Notes: a model not told the origin generated them from the letters alone. A stretch of DNA of 64,000 nt from an uncultured Eubacteriales bacterium (GCA_900545925.1 URAZ01000019.1:8296-72295); one strand, 5' to 3'. Shown: positions 44,601 to 52,865, counted from the first letter of the stretch. Program-made: numbers and translations.

Positions 44601-45917
44601 TTAAAGCTTACTGTTGATGTTCGCCGTAATGTCGCGGATGTTGTCGGCGAGCGTTCCGGTGCCTGCGGCAAGCTGCTGCTCGACCTTTTTGAGCGAGTGA
44701 ATGACGGTCGAATGGTCACGGCCGAATTCCTTGCCGATGTCGGGCAGGCTTAAATTGGTAAGCTTGCGTACCAGATACATGGCGACTTGCCGCGCTTCGG
44801 CAGTATTCTTGTTTTTAAGCGTTCCGCGGATAACGGATTCTTCGATGTTATAGAATCGGGAGACTTCACCAATGATGAGGTTCGGAGTGGGCAGATTTTC
44901 GGCTTTTTCCTTGTTGTACATGTCCTTGATAGCGCGGGACACGTTCGGAACGGTCAGTTCCATGTTGTCAAGGTCGTGATAGGCGCGGATCTTTTTGACC
45001 GTGCCCTCCAGCAGACGCACGTTCGAGGTCACATTTTCGGCGATGAACGTACAGACATCGTTCGGCAGATCAAAGCCAAGCGAGACGGATTTGTTCTTGA
45101 TGATTGCCATGCGCGTCTCAAAATCGGGTGGCTGGATATCCGCAATCAGGCCCCACTCAAACCGCGTTTTCAGACGGTCCTCCAGACGCAGCATCTCATT
45201 GGGCGGCCGGTCTGCAGTCAGAACAATCTGGTGGTGGTTCTCGTAGAGGTTATTGAAGGTATGGAAAAATTCCTCCTGCGTCGATTCCTTGCCGGCAATA
45301 AACTGAATATCGTCAACCAGAAACAGATCGGCGTTGCGGTATTTATAGCGGAATTCATTGTTCCGGCCTTCCTGCAGGGCAGCAATCAGTTCATTTGTAA
45401 ACTGATCACCCTTGATATAGACGATGTTGTAGCTGGGATGGTTTTTGTGCACGACGCTCGCAATGGCGTAGAGAAGGTGCGTTTTGCCGAGGCCGGACGG
45501 GCCATAAATGAAAAGCGGGTTATACGTTTCCGCCGGATTGTTGGCCACAGAAACAGCTGCTGCGTGCGCAAAGCGATTCGAGGAGCCGACGACGAAATTG
45601 TCAAAGGTAAACTGTGGGTTAAACTCGATGAACTCCGGTTTCTGCGATTTGCCTCGATAGGCCTCAATTTCCGTGTCGTCGAGTACAACGACATCGACGT
45701 TCAGCTGGAAAATTTCCTGCATGGCCTCTTTGATGTAGCCGGTGCAGCGGCGGACGATGATATCCTTTCGGAAGGAGGAGGGGGAATAGAGCACGAGTTT
45801 CTCATCCGTCAACTCGAGAATCTCAGTATCGTCAAACCAGGTTGACACAACCTGCGGGGTCAGGCGGGACTCCATATGACCCAAAACCTTGGCCCAGACG
45901 TAAGCGGAAGAATACAT
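44601..45917 (-). CDS. dnaA: Chromosomal replication initiator protein DnaA
   Basis: AAA+ initiator that binds DnaA boxes and opens the origin. 438 residues. Domain I at residues 1-80, a very short linker II (KSQKPEFIEF), domain III with Walker A GPSGLGKTH at 139-147 and LVDDIQFIAGKESTQEEFFHTF as Walker B, and domain IV ending in GRDHSTVIHSLKKVE, the box-binding signature. Unusually short interdomain linker relative to B. subtilis. ATG 45917 has AAAGGAG 8 bases upstream. Confidence 0.98.
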   Translation of the reverse strand: MYSSAYVWAKVLGHMESRLTPQVVSTWFDDTEILELTDEKLVLYSPSSFRKDIIVRRCTGYIKEAMQEIFQLNVDVVVLDDTEIEAYRGKSQKPEFIEFNPQFTFDNFVVGSSNRFAHAAAVSVANNPAETYNPLFIYGPSGLGKTHLLYAIASVVHKNHPSYNIVYIKGDQFTNELIAALQEGRNNEFRYKYRNADLFLVDDIQFIAGKESTQEEFFHTFNNLYENHHQIVLTADRPPNEMLRLEDRLKTRFEWGLIADIQPPDFETRMAIIKNKSVSLGFDLPNDVCTFIAENVTSNVRLLEGTVKKIRAYHDLDNMELTVPNVSRAIKDMYNKEKAENLPTPNLIIGEVSRFYNIEESVIRGTLKNKNTAEARQVAMYLVRKLTNLSLPDIGKEFGRDHSTVIHSLKKVEQQLAAGTGTLADNIRDITANINSKL

Positions 45918-45965
45918 GGCGCAGCTCCTTTCTGTATTTGCCGCGCGGGCAGAAAAATCACAAAA

Positions 45966-46006
45966 TTATACACACTAATCATAGCACAGCTGTGGATAAT
46001 TTTCAA
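45966..46006 (-). promoter_or_regulatory. dnaA promoter with built-in DnaA boxes
   Basis: On the minus strand TTGAAA (46001-46006), 17 bases, TATGAT (45978-45983). A perfect box TTATCCACA (45991-45999, minus) fills the spacer and a perfect TTATACACA (45966-45974, plus) sits at the predicted transcription start. Binding of DnaA would block its own promoter. Confidence 0.85.
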
Positions 46007-46046
46007 GGGGAGATGGGGCAGACTCTTTAATATAATAAGAATATAG

Positions 46047-46076
46047 AAAAATCCCCTTCGCGGAAAGGGGATTTTT
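46047..46076. terminator. Bidirectional terminator upstream of dnaA
   Basis: AAAAATCCCCTT / AAGGGGATTTTT with a 6-base loop. Together with the dnaA promoter, the family A repeat at 46214 and a small AGAGAAAAG-type hairpin near 46115-46135 it accounts for the gap 45918-46337, which has no gene. Confidence 0.9.
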
Positions 46077-46213
46077 TGCATATTCGGCGGCTGGATATGC
46101 CTCCGGCGGCCCTGTCTTTTCTCTTGCTAGAGAAAAGAGAAAAGAGTGCTTGGACGCGGTGAATCAGCTTTGCGGACAAAATTTGTGAAGCAGTACAGAT
46201 TCGCCGAAATCCT

Positions 46214-46322
46214 GTAGGGGACGATGCCCACATCGGCCCAATGGGAAGTTACGAATTCGCCATGGATTTTCGTAAAAGCGATGCAATCTGCCGGGTCAAT
46301 GTGTACCGGCATCGCCCTCTAC
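46214..46322. repeat. Family A hairpin repeat downstream of azlD
   Basis: GTAGGGGACGATGCCCACAT, internal TTACGAATTCGCCATGG and TTTTCGTAAAA, then TGTACCGGCATCGCCCTC at the far end, the inverted partner. Confidence 0.78.
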
Positions 46323-46337
46323 CTTTGACCTGTGTGT

Positions 46338-46665
46338 TCAGAAAACAAACCGGATCAAAAGCATATACACGATCGTACCGCCTGCGATAGACAGGAGCAT
46401 GCTGCGCTTCCAGAGGTGCAGACCAGCTGTAACAGCGATGCCAATCAGTTCCGGCAAGCTGTGATTGCCTTGTGTAAACGAGATGTTTTTCAAGCAGTAA
46501 ATTATCAGCATGGAGAAAATTGCGCCGGGCAGGACTTTGCCGAGATATTGCACGAAAAGCGGTGTTTTTTTTATGCTCGTTGAAGATCAGGAAGGGAAGA
46601 AAACGCGTCAGCTGCGTGCCAAGAGCGCAGAGCGCGATGGTTATTATTTGCTGCGGAAGCGTCAT
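46338..46665 (-). pseudogene. azlD: AzlD-like branched-chain amino-acid exporter subunit, reading frame broken in an A8 run
   Basis: Small membrane subunit that works with AzlC to export branched-chain amino acids. Residues 1-35 (PQQIITIALCALGTQLTRFL...) are in the frame starting at ATG 46665. The remainder of the protein (YLGKVLPGAIFSMLIIYCLK to YMLLIRFVF, ending at 46338) is in another frame. The switch lies in a run of eight A's on the coding strand near 46567-46574; seven A's would restore a continuous protein of about 108 residues reading HKKTPLFVQYLG. It may be a true pseudogene, a slippery or phase-variable site, or a sequencing error. Start overlaps azlC by 4 bases. Confidence 0.82.
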
Positions 46666-47372
46666 AAGCGTTCACCTCCGAATTTTGATTCGATTGGCTT
46701 TTTCAAAAACGACAGACAAGCGAGGATGCAGACCATCGTCGGAATGAGAAAATTATCCGCGCCGAATACCAGCCGGCAGCAGACTGCTGCGAGAAAGCCA
46801 ACAAGTTCGCTGAAATGCCGCCGTTCCTTCATCCACTGCTCCATAAAAATCACAACGAACATAGCCGTCATAACGAAATCCAACCCCGTCGTGTCAAAAT
46901 GGATAAGACTGCCGAGCAGACCGCCGATCGTCGCGCCGCTGACCCAATAAAGCTGATTGAGAAGGGTCACAAAGAAATAAAACCAGCCCCGGTCAACGTT
47001 TTCCGGGATTTTGGCAGTATAATTGACGCTGAATGTTTCGTCGCACATGGCGTAGATCAGGTAATATTTTTTCGGGCCGAGATTTTTATATTTATCCAGC
47101 ATGGAAATGCCGTAAAACAGATGGCGTGCCTGAATCATGAGCGTCATCAAAAATGTCTGCACGGGCGCAAACGGGGAGAGCAGCATGCTCACGGCGACAA
47201 ATTCCAAACTTCCGCCGTAGATCACGGCGCTCATAATCATCGGATACCAGAAGGAAAATCCGGACGTGCTCATCTGAATGCCATAGGCCATCGCAAGGAA
47301 CCAGAAGCCCGCGAAAATCGGCACGGTATAGGGAAACGCCGCGCGCAGCGCGGCGAGTTTGCTGTTTTTCAT
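46662..47372 (-). CDS. azlC: AzlC family branched-chain amino-acid exporter subunit
   Basis: Polytopic protein of 236 residues with about seven helices. AFPYTVPIFAGFWFLAMAYG and the loop MIMSAVIYGGSLEFVAVSML then MIQARHLFYGISML are characteristic of AzlC, which with AzlD exports branched-chain amino acids and some analogues. Stop overlaps the azlD start, so an intact pair was co-translated originally. No Lrp-type regulator is adjacent. Confidence 0.92.
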   Translation of the reverse strand: MKNSKLAALRAAFPYTVPIFAGFWFLAMAYGIQMSTSGFSFWYPMIMSAVIYGGSLEFVAVSMLLSPFAPVQTFLMTLMIQARHLFYGISMLDKYKNLGPKKYYLIYAMCDETFSVNYTAKIPENVDRGWFYFFVTLLNQLYWVSGATIGGLLGSLIHFDTTGLDFVMTAMFVVIFMEQWMKERRHFSELVGFLAAVCCRLVFGADNFLIPTMVCILACLSFLKKPIESKFGGERL

Positions 47373-47384
47373 GACTTTGAATGC

Positions 47385-48023
47385 TTACTCCAATTCATTG
47401 ATCTTGTTTTGCAGAGATTCGTAAAACTGGCCTAAGTGCACGCCGTCGATAAGCCGGTGGTTGACCTCAATAGAAAGTCCCAGCGTTTCACGGCCGTTTT
47501 CCTGCCGGACATATTTACCCCAGGTGATGCGGGGGATGGCGTCATTTACATCAATTTGCCGCTCGTTTGTGCAGCAGGTGAGATCGAACCATGGCAGGCA
47601 TGAAATATAAATCAGATCGTCTGTCTCGGAGGCCGTCTCTACGAACGATGTCTGTGCTTCACTTCGTTCCTTTGCGGCCCGGCAGAAGTCCTCCATCGTA
47701 CTCTTACATGGACAGGTGATGATCTGGAACTGCTCACTACCCTTTTTCAGTTCCGTAAAACTCGGCGTACGCTTGTCCAGCAGGTAAACGCTGCCATCCC
47801 GGATGGTATAACGCAGGTTTTTAACCTCGTTGACCGCCTGTGTGACGAGATATGTCATGGCGTAATAAAAAGACAGGCCGTGCGCTTTGGTGTATGCGTG
47901 CAGCCGTGTCACGTCCACGCGGAAGCAGACACTGTAAAACGGCTGATTGAGCGAGGAAAAGAAGGAAAAAATCTCTCTGCGCGGCCAGGAACTGAAATCG
48001 ATTTTCTGACAGACGCCGGACAT
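47385..48023 (-). CDS. Chloramphenicol-acetyltransferase-like protein
   Basis: CAT-fold acyltransferase of 212 residues. The catalytic histidine motif appears near the C-terminus as NHRLIDGVHLGQFYESL (canonical H-x-x-x-D-G), and YYAMTYLVTQAVNEVKNLRYTI and WFDLTCCTNERQIDVNDAIPRITWGKY match the CAT core. ATG 48023 has GGGAGG exactly 7 bases upstream. It may acetylate chloramphenicol or another small hydroxylated compound; many chromosomal homologues have no tested activity. Directly upstream is a 36-bp tandem duplication that may duplicate its promoter. Confidence 0.85.
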   Translation of the reverse strand: MSGVCQKIDFSSWPRREIFSFFSSLNQPFYSVCFRVDVTRLHAYTKAHGLSFYYAMTYLVTQAVNEVKNLRYTIRDGSVYLLDKRTPSFTELKKGSEQFQIITCPCKSTMEDFCRAAKERSEAQTSFVETASETDDLIYISCLPWFDLTCCTNERQIDVNDAIPRITWGKYVRQENGRETLGLSIEVNHRLIDGVHLGQFYESLQNKINELE

Positions 48024-48061
48024 AAGAAAACCTCCCACTTTTAATACGAATAGTCTATCAG

Positions 48062-48133
48062 ATTTATAGGCAAATGAAAAGTCCTGAAACTACACAAATT
48101 TATAGGCAAATGAATAGAACTGAAACTACACAA
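48062..48133. repeat. Tandem duplication of 36 bp upstream of the CAT-like gene
   Basis: Unit 48062-48097 (begins ATTTATAGGCAAATGAAAAG) and unit 48098-48133 (begins ATTTATAGGCAAATGAATAG) differ at only a few central bases and end alike in CTGAAACTACACAA. Read on the minus strand each unit carries GTTTCA and TATAAA about 16 bases apart, so each holds one promoter-like pair. Confidence 0.88.
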
Positions 48134-48134
48134 A

Positions 48135-48161
48135 AAACGGACGCGGGAGTCGCGTCCGTTT
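48135..48161 (-). terminator. Terminator after mscL
   Basis: AAACGGACGCG / CGCGTCCGTTT with a 5-base loop, followed on the minus strand by TTTTTTGTG. Confidence 0.9.
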
Positions 48162-48167
48162 GGCGTA

Positions 48168-48599
48168 CTATTTGTTTTTCAGAAGATCACGGATCTCTGT
48201 TAGAAGCTGCTCTTCCTTTGTAGGTTCCGGTTCCTTTTCAGATTCCGGCTCGGCGGGCTTTTCCAGCTTGGCCTTTGCCATATTCATAGCCTTGACGACC
48301 AGAAATACGACGAACGCAATCAGCAGGAAATCAATGATCGTGGTCAAAAATGTGCCAAGGCCCAGCACAACTGCTTCCGATACGACAGTTTCGCCGTCCA
48401 TGACGGCGGGTTTGAGCGTGATATTGAGCGTCGCCAGATCCACGCCGCCAATCAGACAGCCAATAAGCGGCATAATGATATCCGCGACAAGACTGGCACT
48501 GATCTTGCCGAATGCCGTCGCAATCACAACGCCGATAGCCATATCCATCACGTTGCCGCGCGAGATAAAGGTCTTAAATTCATTCAGAAATTTCTTCAT
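48168..48599 (-). CDS. mscL: Large-conductance mechanosensitive channel
   Basis: Pentameric emergency-release channel for hypo-osmotic shock. 143 residues with two membrane helices: MAIGVVIATAFGKISASLVADIIMPLIG (about 20-47) and LGTFLTTIIDFLLIAFVVFLVVK (about 80-102), and the C-terminal EEQLLTEIRDLLKNK helix that bundles the pentamer. The linker before it is rich in Pro and Glu (EKPAEPESEKEPEPTK). ATG 48599 has AGAGAGG upstream. Confidence 0.96.
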   Translation of the reverse strand: MKKFLNEFKTFISRGNVMDMAIGVVIATAFGKISASLVADIIMPLIGCLIGGVDLATLNITLKPAVMDGETVVSEAVVLGLGTFLTTIIDFLLIAFVVFLVVKAMNMAKAKLEKPAEPESEKEPEPTKEEQLLTEIRDLLKNK

Positions 48600-48683
48600 C
48601 TGGTTTGCCTCTCTTTTTCTTGATTTGGTTGGGGAGGGGCTCTGCTTCGCCCGTCTGACAGTTACAAATCTGCACAGCACTTT

Positions 48684-48913
48684 GTAGGGGCCGATGCCCA
48701 CATCGGCCCGCTGGGAAGTTACGAATTCGCCGAAGATTTCCGTAAAAAGCGGTATATTCTGCGGGCGGACAGAGTCGTCCGCCCCTACGGGGAAGAGCGA
48801 GTGTCGTTGTAGGGGCCGACGACTCTGTCGGCCCAATGAGAAGTTGCGAAGTCGCCGCAGATTTTCATAAAAAATGGTGCGTTCTGCCGGTCAATGTGGG
48901 CATCGACCCCTAC
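48684..48913. repeat. Family A repeats, two units in tandem in the mscL-serS gap
   Basis: The gap 48600-48924 has no gene. Unit 1 runs from TTTGTAGGGGCCGATGCCC (about 48681) through GAATTCGCCGAAGATTTCCG to GTCGTCCGCCCCTAC; unit 2 from GTTGTAGGGGCCGACGACTC (about 48808) through AAGTCGCCGCAGATTTTCAT to GGCATCGACCCCTAC. The last base is 11 bases from the serS stop. Confidence 0.85.
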
Positions 48914-48924
48914 AACTGGCGAGA

Positions 48925-50247
48925 TCAGTGCTTCGGAACCAGAACTTCCTTGCCGCCCATGTACGGCTGCAGGCACTTCGGGATGGTGACGGTGCCGTCC
49001 TTCTGGAGGTGGTTCTCAAGGAACGCGATGAGCATGCGCGGGGGTGCAACGCAGGTGTTGTTGAGGGTGTGGGCCAGATACATCTTGCCGTCCGCGCCCT
49101 TGATGCGAATGCCGAGACGGCGGGCCTGTGCGTCGCCGAGATTCGAGCAGGAGCAGACCTCAAAATATTTCTGCTGCCGCGGGCTCCACGCCTCAATATC
49201 GCAGGATTTGACCTTCAGATCGGCCAGATCGCCGGAGCAGCATTCCAGCTGACGGACAGGAATCTCCATGTTGCGGAACAACTCGACAGAGTAACTCCAA
49301 AGCTTGTTATACCAGTCCATGGATTCCTCCGGACGGCAGACAACGATCATTTCCTGCTTTTCAAACTGGTGGATACGGTACACGCCGCGCTCTTCCAGAC
49401 CGTGGCTGCCGACCTCTTTGCGGAAGCAGGGGGAATAGCTTGTGAGCGTCAGAGGAAGCTTTGCCTCCGGGATGATCTGGTCGATGAAGCGGCCAATCAT
49501 GGTGTGTTCACTCGTGCCGATCAGATAGAGATCCTCGCCCTCAATCTTGTACATCATGGCTTCCATTTCCGGGAAGGACATGACACCCTTGACGACGTTG
49601 CCGTGCATCATAAACGGCGGAATGACATAGGTAAAGCCCTTCTGATCAATCATGAAGTCGCGTGCGTAGGCCAAAACCGCCTCGTGCAGACGTGCAATAT
49701 CGCCCAGCAGATAATAAAAGCCCATGCCGGCCACGCGGCCTGCGGAATCCTTATCGATGCCGTCAAACGACTGCATGATATCAACATGATGGGGAATCTC
49801 AAAATCAGGTACGACGGGATCGCCGAAGCGCTGTACCTCGACGTTGTGGCTGTCGTCCGGCCCGATCGGGACGGACGGGTCAATGATGTTCGGGATCACA
49901 TACATGATCTCGCGCAGTTTCTCCTCCGCCTCGGCCTGCTTCTTTTCCAGTTCGGCGCGGCGCTCGTCGTCGGCCTTGACCTTGGCGTTGTTTTCATCAA
50001 TCTGCTTCTGCAGTTCCGCTTTCTGCGCCTCATCCGCTTTTTTCAGCTGGCCATAAAGCGGACCGTTTGCCTTCGACAGCTTGTTGCGGGCAGCCTTCAG
50101 CTGCTCACATTCCTGCTGCGCAGCACGCTTTTCCGCGTCGAGACGGATGGCGTCGTCTACAAGCGGCAACTTTGTATCCTGAAACTTTTTGCGGATATTT
50201 TCGCGGACAGCGTCCGGATTCTCCCTTAAAAATTTAATATCAATCAT
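48925..50247 (-). CDS. serS: Seryl-tRNA synthetase
   Basis: Class II synthetase charging tRNA-Ser and tRNA-Sec, 440 residues. The N-terminal coiled-coil arm (about residues 30-105; KKADEAQKAELQKQIDENN...) binds the long variable arm of tRNA. Motif 2 is SYSPCFRKEVGSHGLEERGVYRIHQF and motif 3 LNNTCVAPPRMLIAFLEN, where AVGR of most homologues is replaced by APPR while the ATP arginine remains. It heads no T-box here, unlike ileS. Start ATG 50247 has AGGAGG upstream. Confidence 0.96.
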   Translation of the reverse strand: MIDIKFLRENPDAVRENIRKKFQDTKLPLVDDAIRLDAEKRAAQQECEQLKAARNKLSKANGPLYGQLKKADEAQKAELQKQIDENNAKVKADDERRAELEKKQAEAEEKLREIMYVIPNIIDPSVPIGPDDSHNVEVQRFGDPVVPDFEIPHHVDIMQSFDGIDKDSAGRVAGMGFYYLLGDIARLHEAVLAYARDFMIDQKGFTYVIPPFMMHGNVVKGVMSFPEMEAMMYKIEGEDLYLIGTSEHTMIGRFIDQIIPEAKLPLTLTSYSPCFRKEVGSHGLEERGVYRIHQFEKQEMIVVCRPEESMDWYNKLWSYSVELFRNMEIPVRQLECCSGDLADLKVKSCDIEAWSPRQQKYFEVCSCSNLGDAQARRLGIRIKGADGKMYLAHTLNNTCVAPPRMLIAFLENHLQKDGTVTIPKCLQPYMGGKEVLVPKH

Positions 50248-50264
50248 AGTTTTTCTTCCTCCTG

Positions 50265-50822
50265 TTATTCTCCGCCAAGCGCTTTATATTCTTCCAGCGC
50301 GGTTTGTCCCAGATAGTCCTTCAGCCGTTCGAGCGTCTGCATAGCGCGGGAGAACGTGACGTTTCCTTCGCGCGTCTCACAGCTTTTCGCCTCCAGCAGC
50401 GCTTCATATGCTTCCTTTGTCCGGTCAAGTTCGGTGCGCAGGGACTTGATCATTTCATTTTCCGCCGCCTGCGAATCCTCTTCGGCCTGCGCGGCTTCGT
50501 CCAGCTTTTCCGTCAGTTCGTCCAGCTTGTCCTGCAGTTCCTGATTTTCTTTTTCCAGCGCGATCTTGTCGTCCTGCAAGGCGCGGTTCTCATTTTGCAG
50601 CGCCTCGGCGTTGGAAAGCGCACTTGTGCTGGCGGCATTCAGTTCGGAAATCTTTGCTTCAGAGGAATGTGTCTGCAAAATCAGTGAGATCAGAACCAGA
50701 ATGAATGCTGCACAGAACAAAACAGCCATATACCGAAGCAGCGCGGATTTACGCTTTTCGCTCAGCGGCTTTCCGGTTTCCGGGGCAGCCTGCTCCGGCT
50801 GCGGGGTTTTCTTTTCGTCCAT
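50265..50822 (-). CDS. Single-span membrane protein with periplasm-side coiled coil, unknown function
   Basis: 185 residues: basic, Pro-rich cytoplasmic N-terminus (residues 1-30), one membrane helix (YMAVLFCAAFILVLISLILQ, about 31-50), then a long coiled coil (about 60-150) with repeated LQNENRALQDDK / LEKENQELQDKLDEL heptads and a short C-terminal helical hairpin. No family recognised. It overlaps parB by one base and is 17 bases from serS, so it is part of the parA-parB-serS unit; a structural or division-linked role is only a possibility. Confidence 0.75.
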   Translation of the reverse strand: MDEKKTPQPEQAAPETGKPLSEKRKSALLRYMAVLFCAAFILVLISLILQTHSSEAKISELNAASTSALSNAEALQNENRALQDDKIALEKENQELQDKLDELTEKLDEAAQAEEDSQAAENEMIKSLRTELDRTKEAYEALLEAKSCETREGNVTFSRAMQTLERLKDYLGQTALEEYKALGGE

Positions 50823-51697
50823 CAGTGATGCTCCTTTTTGCGGATGGTGTGCAGCGCATCATACAGCTGCTGCAGATCGTCCTGCCCATAGTATTCCAGT
50901 TCGATGCGGCCTTTGCGTTTACCGGAGACGATACGCACCTTGCGGCCAAGGCCGGCAGTCAGTTCCTTTTCACATTCAGCCAGATAATCGACCCGCGGCG
51001 GCTGCTCCTTGACGGGCTGCGCCTGCTTGGTAAGCTTTTTGCAAAGCGCCTCCGTCTGCCGGACGGAAAGACCCAGCGCCATGACCTTCTGCGCGATGGA
51101 CAGCTGCTGCGCCTCATCCTTGACGGGCAGCAGCGCCCGCGCGTGGCCGGCGGACAGGGAACCATCCTTGACCAGTTCCAGCACAGCAGGGCTGAGGCTC
51201 AAAAGCCGCAGCGCGTTCGCAACCGCCGGGCGGGATTTGCCCACACGGGCGGCGGCCTGCTCCTGCGTCATTTCGTAGGTACCCATCAATTCCTGATAGC
51301 CGAGCGCCTCTTCAATCGGGTTGAGGTCTGATCGCTGTAAGTTTTCAATCAGCGCCAGTTCCATTGCCTTTTTATCATCAGCTTCAATGATCACGACCGG
51401 CACGTCGGATAGTCCGGCCAGCCGTGCCGCACGCCAGCGGCGTTCGCCTGCGATGATCTGATAAAACCCGGATGGCAGCTTGCGGACCGTCAGCGGCTGG
51501 ATAATGCCGTGCATGCGGATGGAATCCGCCAGGGAATCCAGTTCTTCAGGGTTGAAGGTTTTTCGCGGCTGAAGGGGATTTGGTTCAATTTTTTGCAGCG
51601 GCAGCGTCACGGCGCCTTCGCCGGGCGTGTTCGGCTGCTCGTTAAAGTCTTCAATCAGGGCGCCAAGACCCTTGCCAAGACCTTTTCGCATTGCCAT
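50822..51697 (-). CDS. parB: Chromosome-partitioning protein ParB/Spo0J
   Basis: CTPase clamp that loads at parS and spreads on the origin region. 291 residues. MAMRKGLGKGLGALI is the ParA-interacting N-terminus; GERRWRAARLAGLSDVPVVI is the CTP/ParB-N core, IENLQRSDLNPIEEALGYQEL follows, and MTQEQAAARVGKSRPAVANALRLL is the DNA-binding helix-turn-helix. ATG 51697 has AGAGGAG 8 bases upstream. Two matching parS sites lie within 4 kb. Confidence 0.97.
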   Translation of the reverse strand: MAMRKGLGKGLGALIEDFNEQPNTPGEGAVTLPLQKIEPNPLQPRKTFNPEELDSLADSIRMHGIIQPLTVRKLPSGFYQIIAGERRWRAARLAGLSDVPVVIIEADDKKAMELALIENLQRSDLNPIEEALGYQELMGTYEMTQEQAAARVGKSRPAVANALRLLSLSPAVLELVKDGSLSAGHARALLPVKDEAQQLSIAQKVMALGLSVRQTEALCKKLTKQAQPVKEQPPRVDYLAECEKELTAGLGRKVRIVSGKRKGRIELEYYGQDDLQQLYDALHTIRKKEHH

Positions 51698-51711
51698 ATG
51701 CGTTGCTCCTC

Positions 51712-52470
51712 TCACTGTTCTTTCGCAAGGATCTCCTGCGCGACTGCGTCATAGGCCGCTGCACCGCGGCTGAATTTATCATAGGCACACACGGGCATGC
51801 CGTGGCTGGGCGCTTCGGATAATCGCACGTTGCGCGGGATGGCCGCAGCAAAGACCTTGCCGGGAAAATGGCGGCGGACCTCCTCGGCAACCTGTGCGGA
51901 GAAATTCGTCCGGCCGTCGTACATGGTAAGTAAAACGCCGAAAATGGAGATCGACGGGTTCAGCCGCTTCTTAACTGCGCGGAGCGTGACCATCAGATCG
52001 GAAAGGCCCTCCAGCGCGTAATATTCGCACTGCACGGGAATCAAAACCTGATCGGCGGCGCAGAGCGCGTTGAGCGTCAGCAATTCCAGAGACGGCGGGC
52101 AGTCGATGAAGATATAATCATACTTTTCCCGCAGCGGCTCGAGTGCATGCCGAAGCGCGTATTCCCGCTTCTCAACGCCTACCAACTCTACACCTGCGCC
52201 GGACAGCGCAACGTTGGAGGCCAGAATGTCGCAGTATTTTGTGCGAATCACGGCGTCTGCGGCGGGGAAGTCCTCGATCACGATATCATAGGTCGAATGC
52301 GCGGCTGTGCTTTTTTCTACGCCAAGGCCAGAGGTCGCGTTGGCCTGCGGGTCAAAGTCGCACAGAAGAACACGTTTGCCCGCCTTTTGCAGTGCGGCGG
52401 CTAAATTGACCGCGGAAGTTGTTTTTCCAACGCCGCCCTTCTGATTGACAAATGCTAAAATCTTTGCCAT
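51712..52470 (-). CDS. parA: Chromosome-partitioning ATPase ParA/Soj
   Basis: Walker-type ATPase partner of ParB, also known to modulate DnaA in Bacillus. 252 residues. Deviant Walker A NQKGGVGKTTSAVNL begins at residue 9, FDPQANATSGLG and YIFIDCPPSLELLTLNAL are the switch segments. ATG 52470 is chosen because MAKILAFVNQKGG is the family start; an earlier frame extends to 52566 but reads into the parS region. Ends 15 bases before the parB start. Confidence 0.96.
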   Translation of the reverse strand: MAKILAFVNQKGGVGKTTSAVNLAAALQKAGKRVLLCDFDPQANATSGLGVEKSTAAHSTYDIVIEDFPAADAVIRTKYCDILASNVALSGAGVELVGVEKREYALRHALEPLREKYDYIFIDCPPSLELLTLNALCAADQVLIPVQCEYYALEGLSDLMVTLRAVKKRLNPSISIFGVLLTMYDGRTNFSAQVAEEVRRHFPGKVFAAAIPRNVRLSEAPSHGMPVCAYDKFSRGAAAYDAVAQEILAKEQ

Positions 52471-52565
52471 ACCCGTTTCACACCCCTTCGACCCCATTTT
52501 GCATTCTATTATACCGGCCTGTTTCTGAAATTGCAATATAAGCACTGTGAATTTATTGTTTTTCA

Positions 52566-52581
52566 TGTTTCACGTGAAACA
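52566..52581. promoter_or_regulatory. parS partition site 1
   Basis: TGTTTCACGTGAAACA, a perfect 16-base palindrome and exact parS consensus, about 95 bases upstream of parA. It is the expected loading site for the ParB encoded at 50822. Confidence 0.97.
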
Positions 52582-52629
52582 TTGAGTTTGAATGAATAAA
52601 ATATATTCCCGGCAAACCCAGCAAAGCGG

Positions 52630-52699
52630 TACGAGTTCGCCGAAGATTCCTATAAAACCGGTGCACTGCGCCGGGCCGATGTAGGCATCGGCCCCTACG
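52630..52699. repeat. Family A hairpin repeat upstream of parA
   Basis: Contains GAGTTCGCCGAAGATTCC and GGGCCGATGTAGGCATCGGC followed by CCCTACG; only the right half of a full unit is clear. It is in the 566-base gap 52471-53036, which also holds parS, a terminator and a MITE but no gene. Confidence 0.7.
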
Positions 52700-52821
52700 G
52701 AACTTATATGGACTGCATCAGAAATTTTGAGTTACTTCAATCTTCGTGGGAAAAGTCCAGAAAAGCCGAAGGGCTGTTGCAAATTTATAATACGAGTTTT
52801 TTCTTGACAAGCGTATCGTGA

Positions 52822-52862
52822 AAAACGCCCTTCCCCCGGTGATACCGAAGTAAGAGCGTTTT
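52822..52862 (-). terminator. Probable original lexA terminator
   Basis: AAAACGCCCTT (52822-52832) pairs with AAGAGCGTTTT (52852-52862), one mismatch, with an inner CGGT/ACCG step; on the minus strand it is followed by TTTTTC. It is separated from the lexA stop only by the MITE-like element. Confidence 0.75.
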
Positions 52863-52865
52863 ATT

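Noticed and set aside
46567..46574. Programmed -1 frameshift at A-AAA-AAC in azlD
   Set aside because: The heptamer is there, but a -1 shift enters the wrong frame; a one-base loss (+1) is needed.
48062..48133. Possible CRISPR-like direct repeats
   Set aside because: Two immediately adjacent 36-bp units with no spacer, and no cas genes: a simple tandem duplication.
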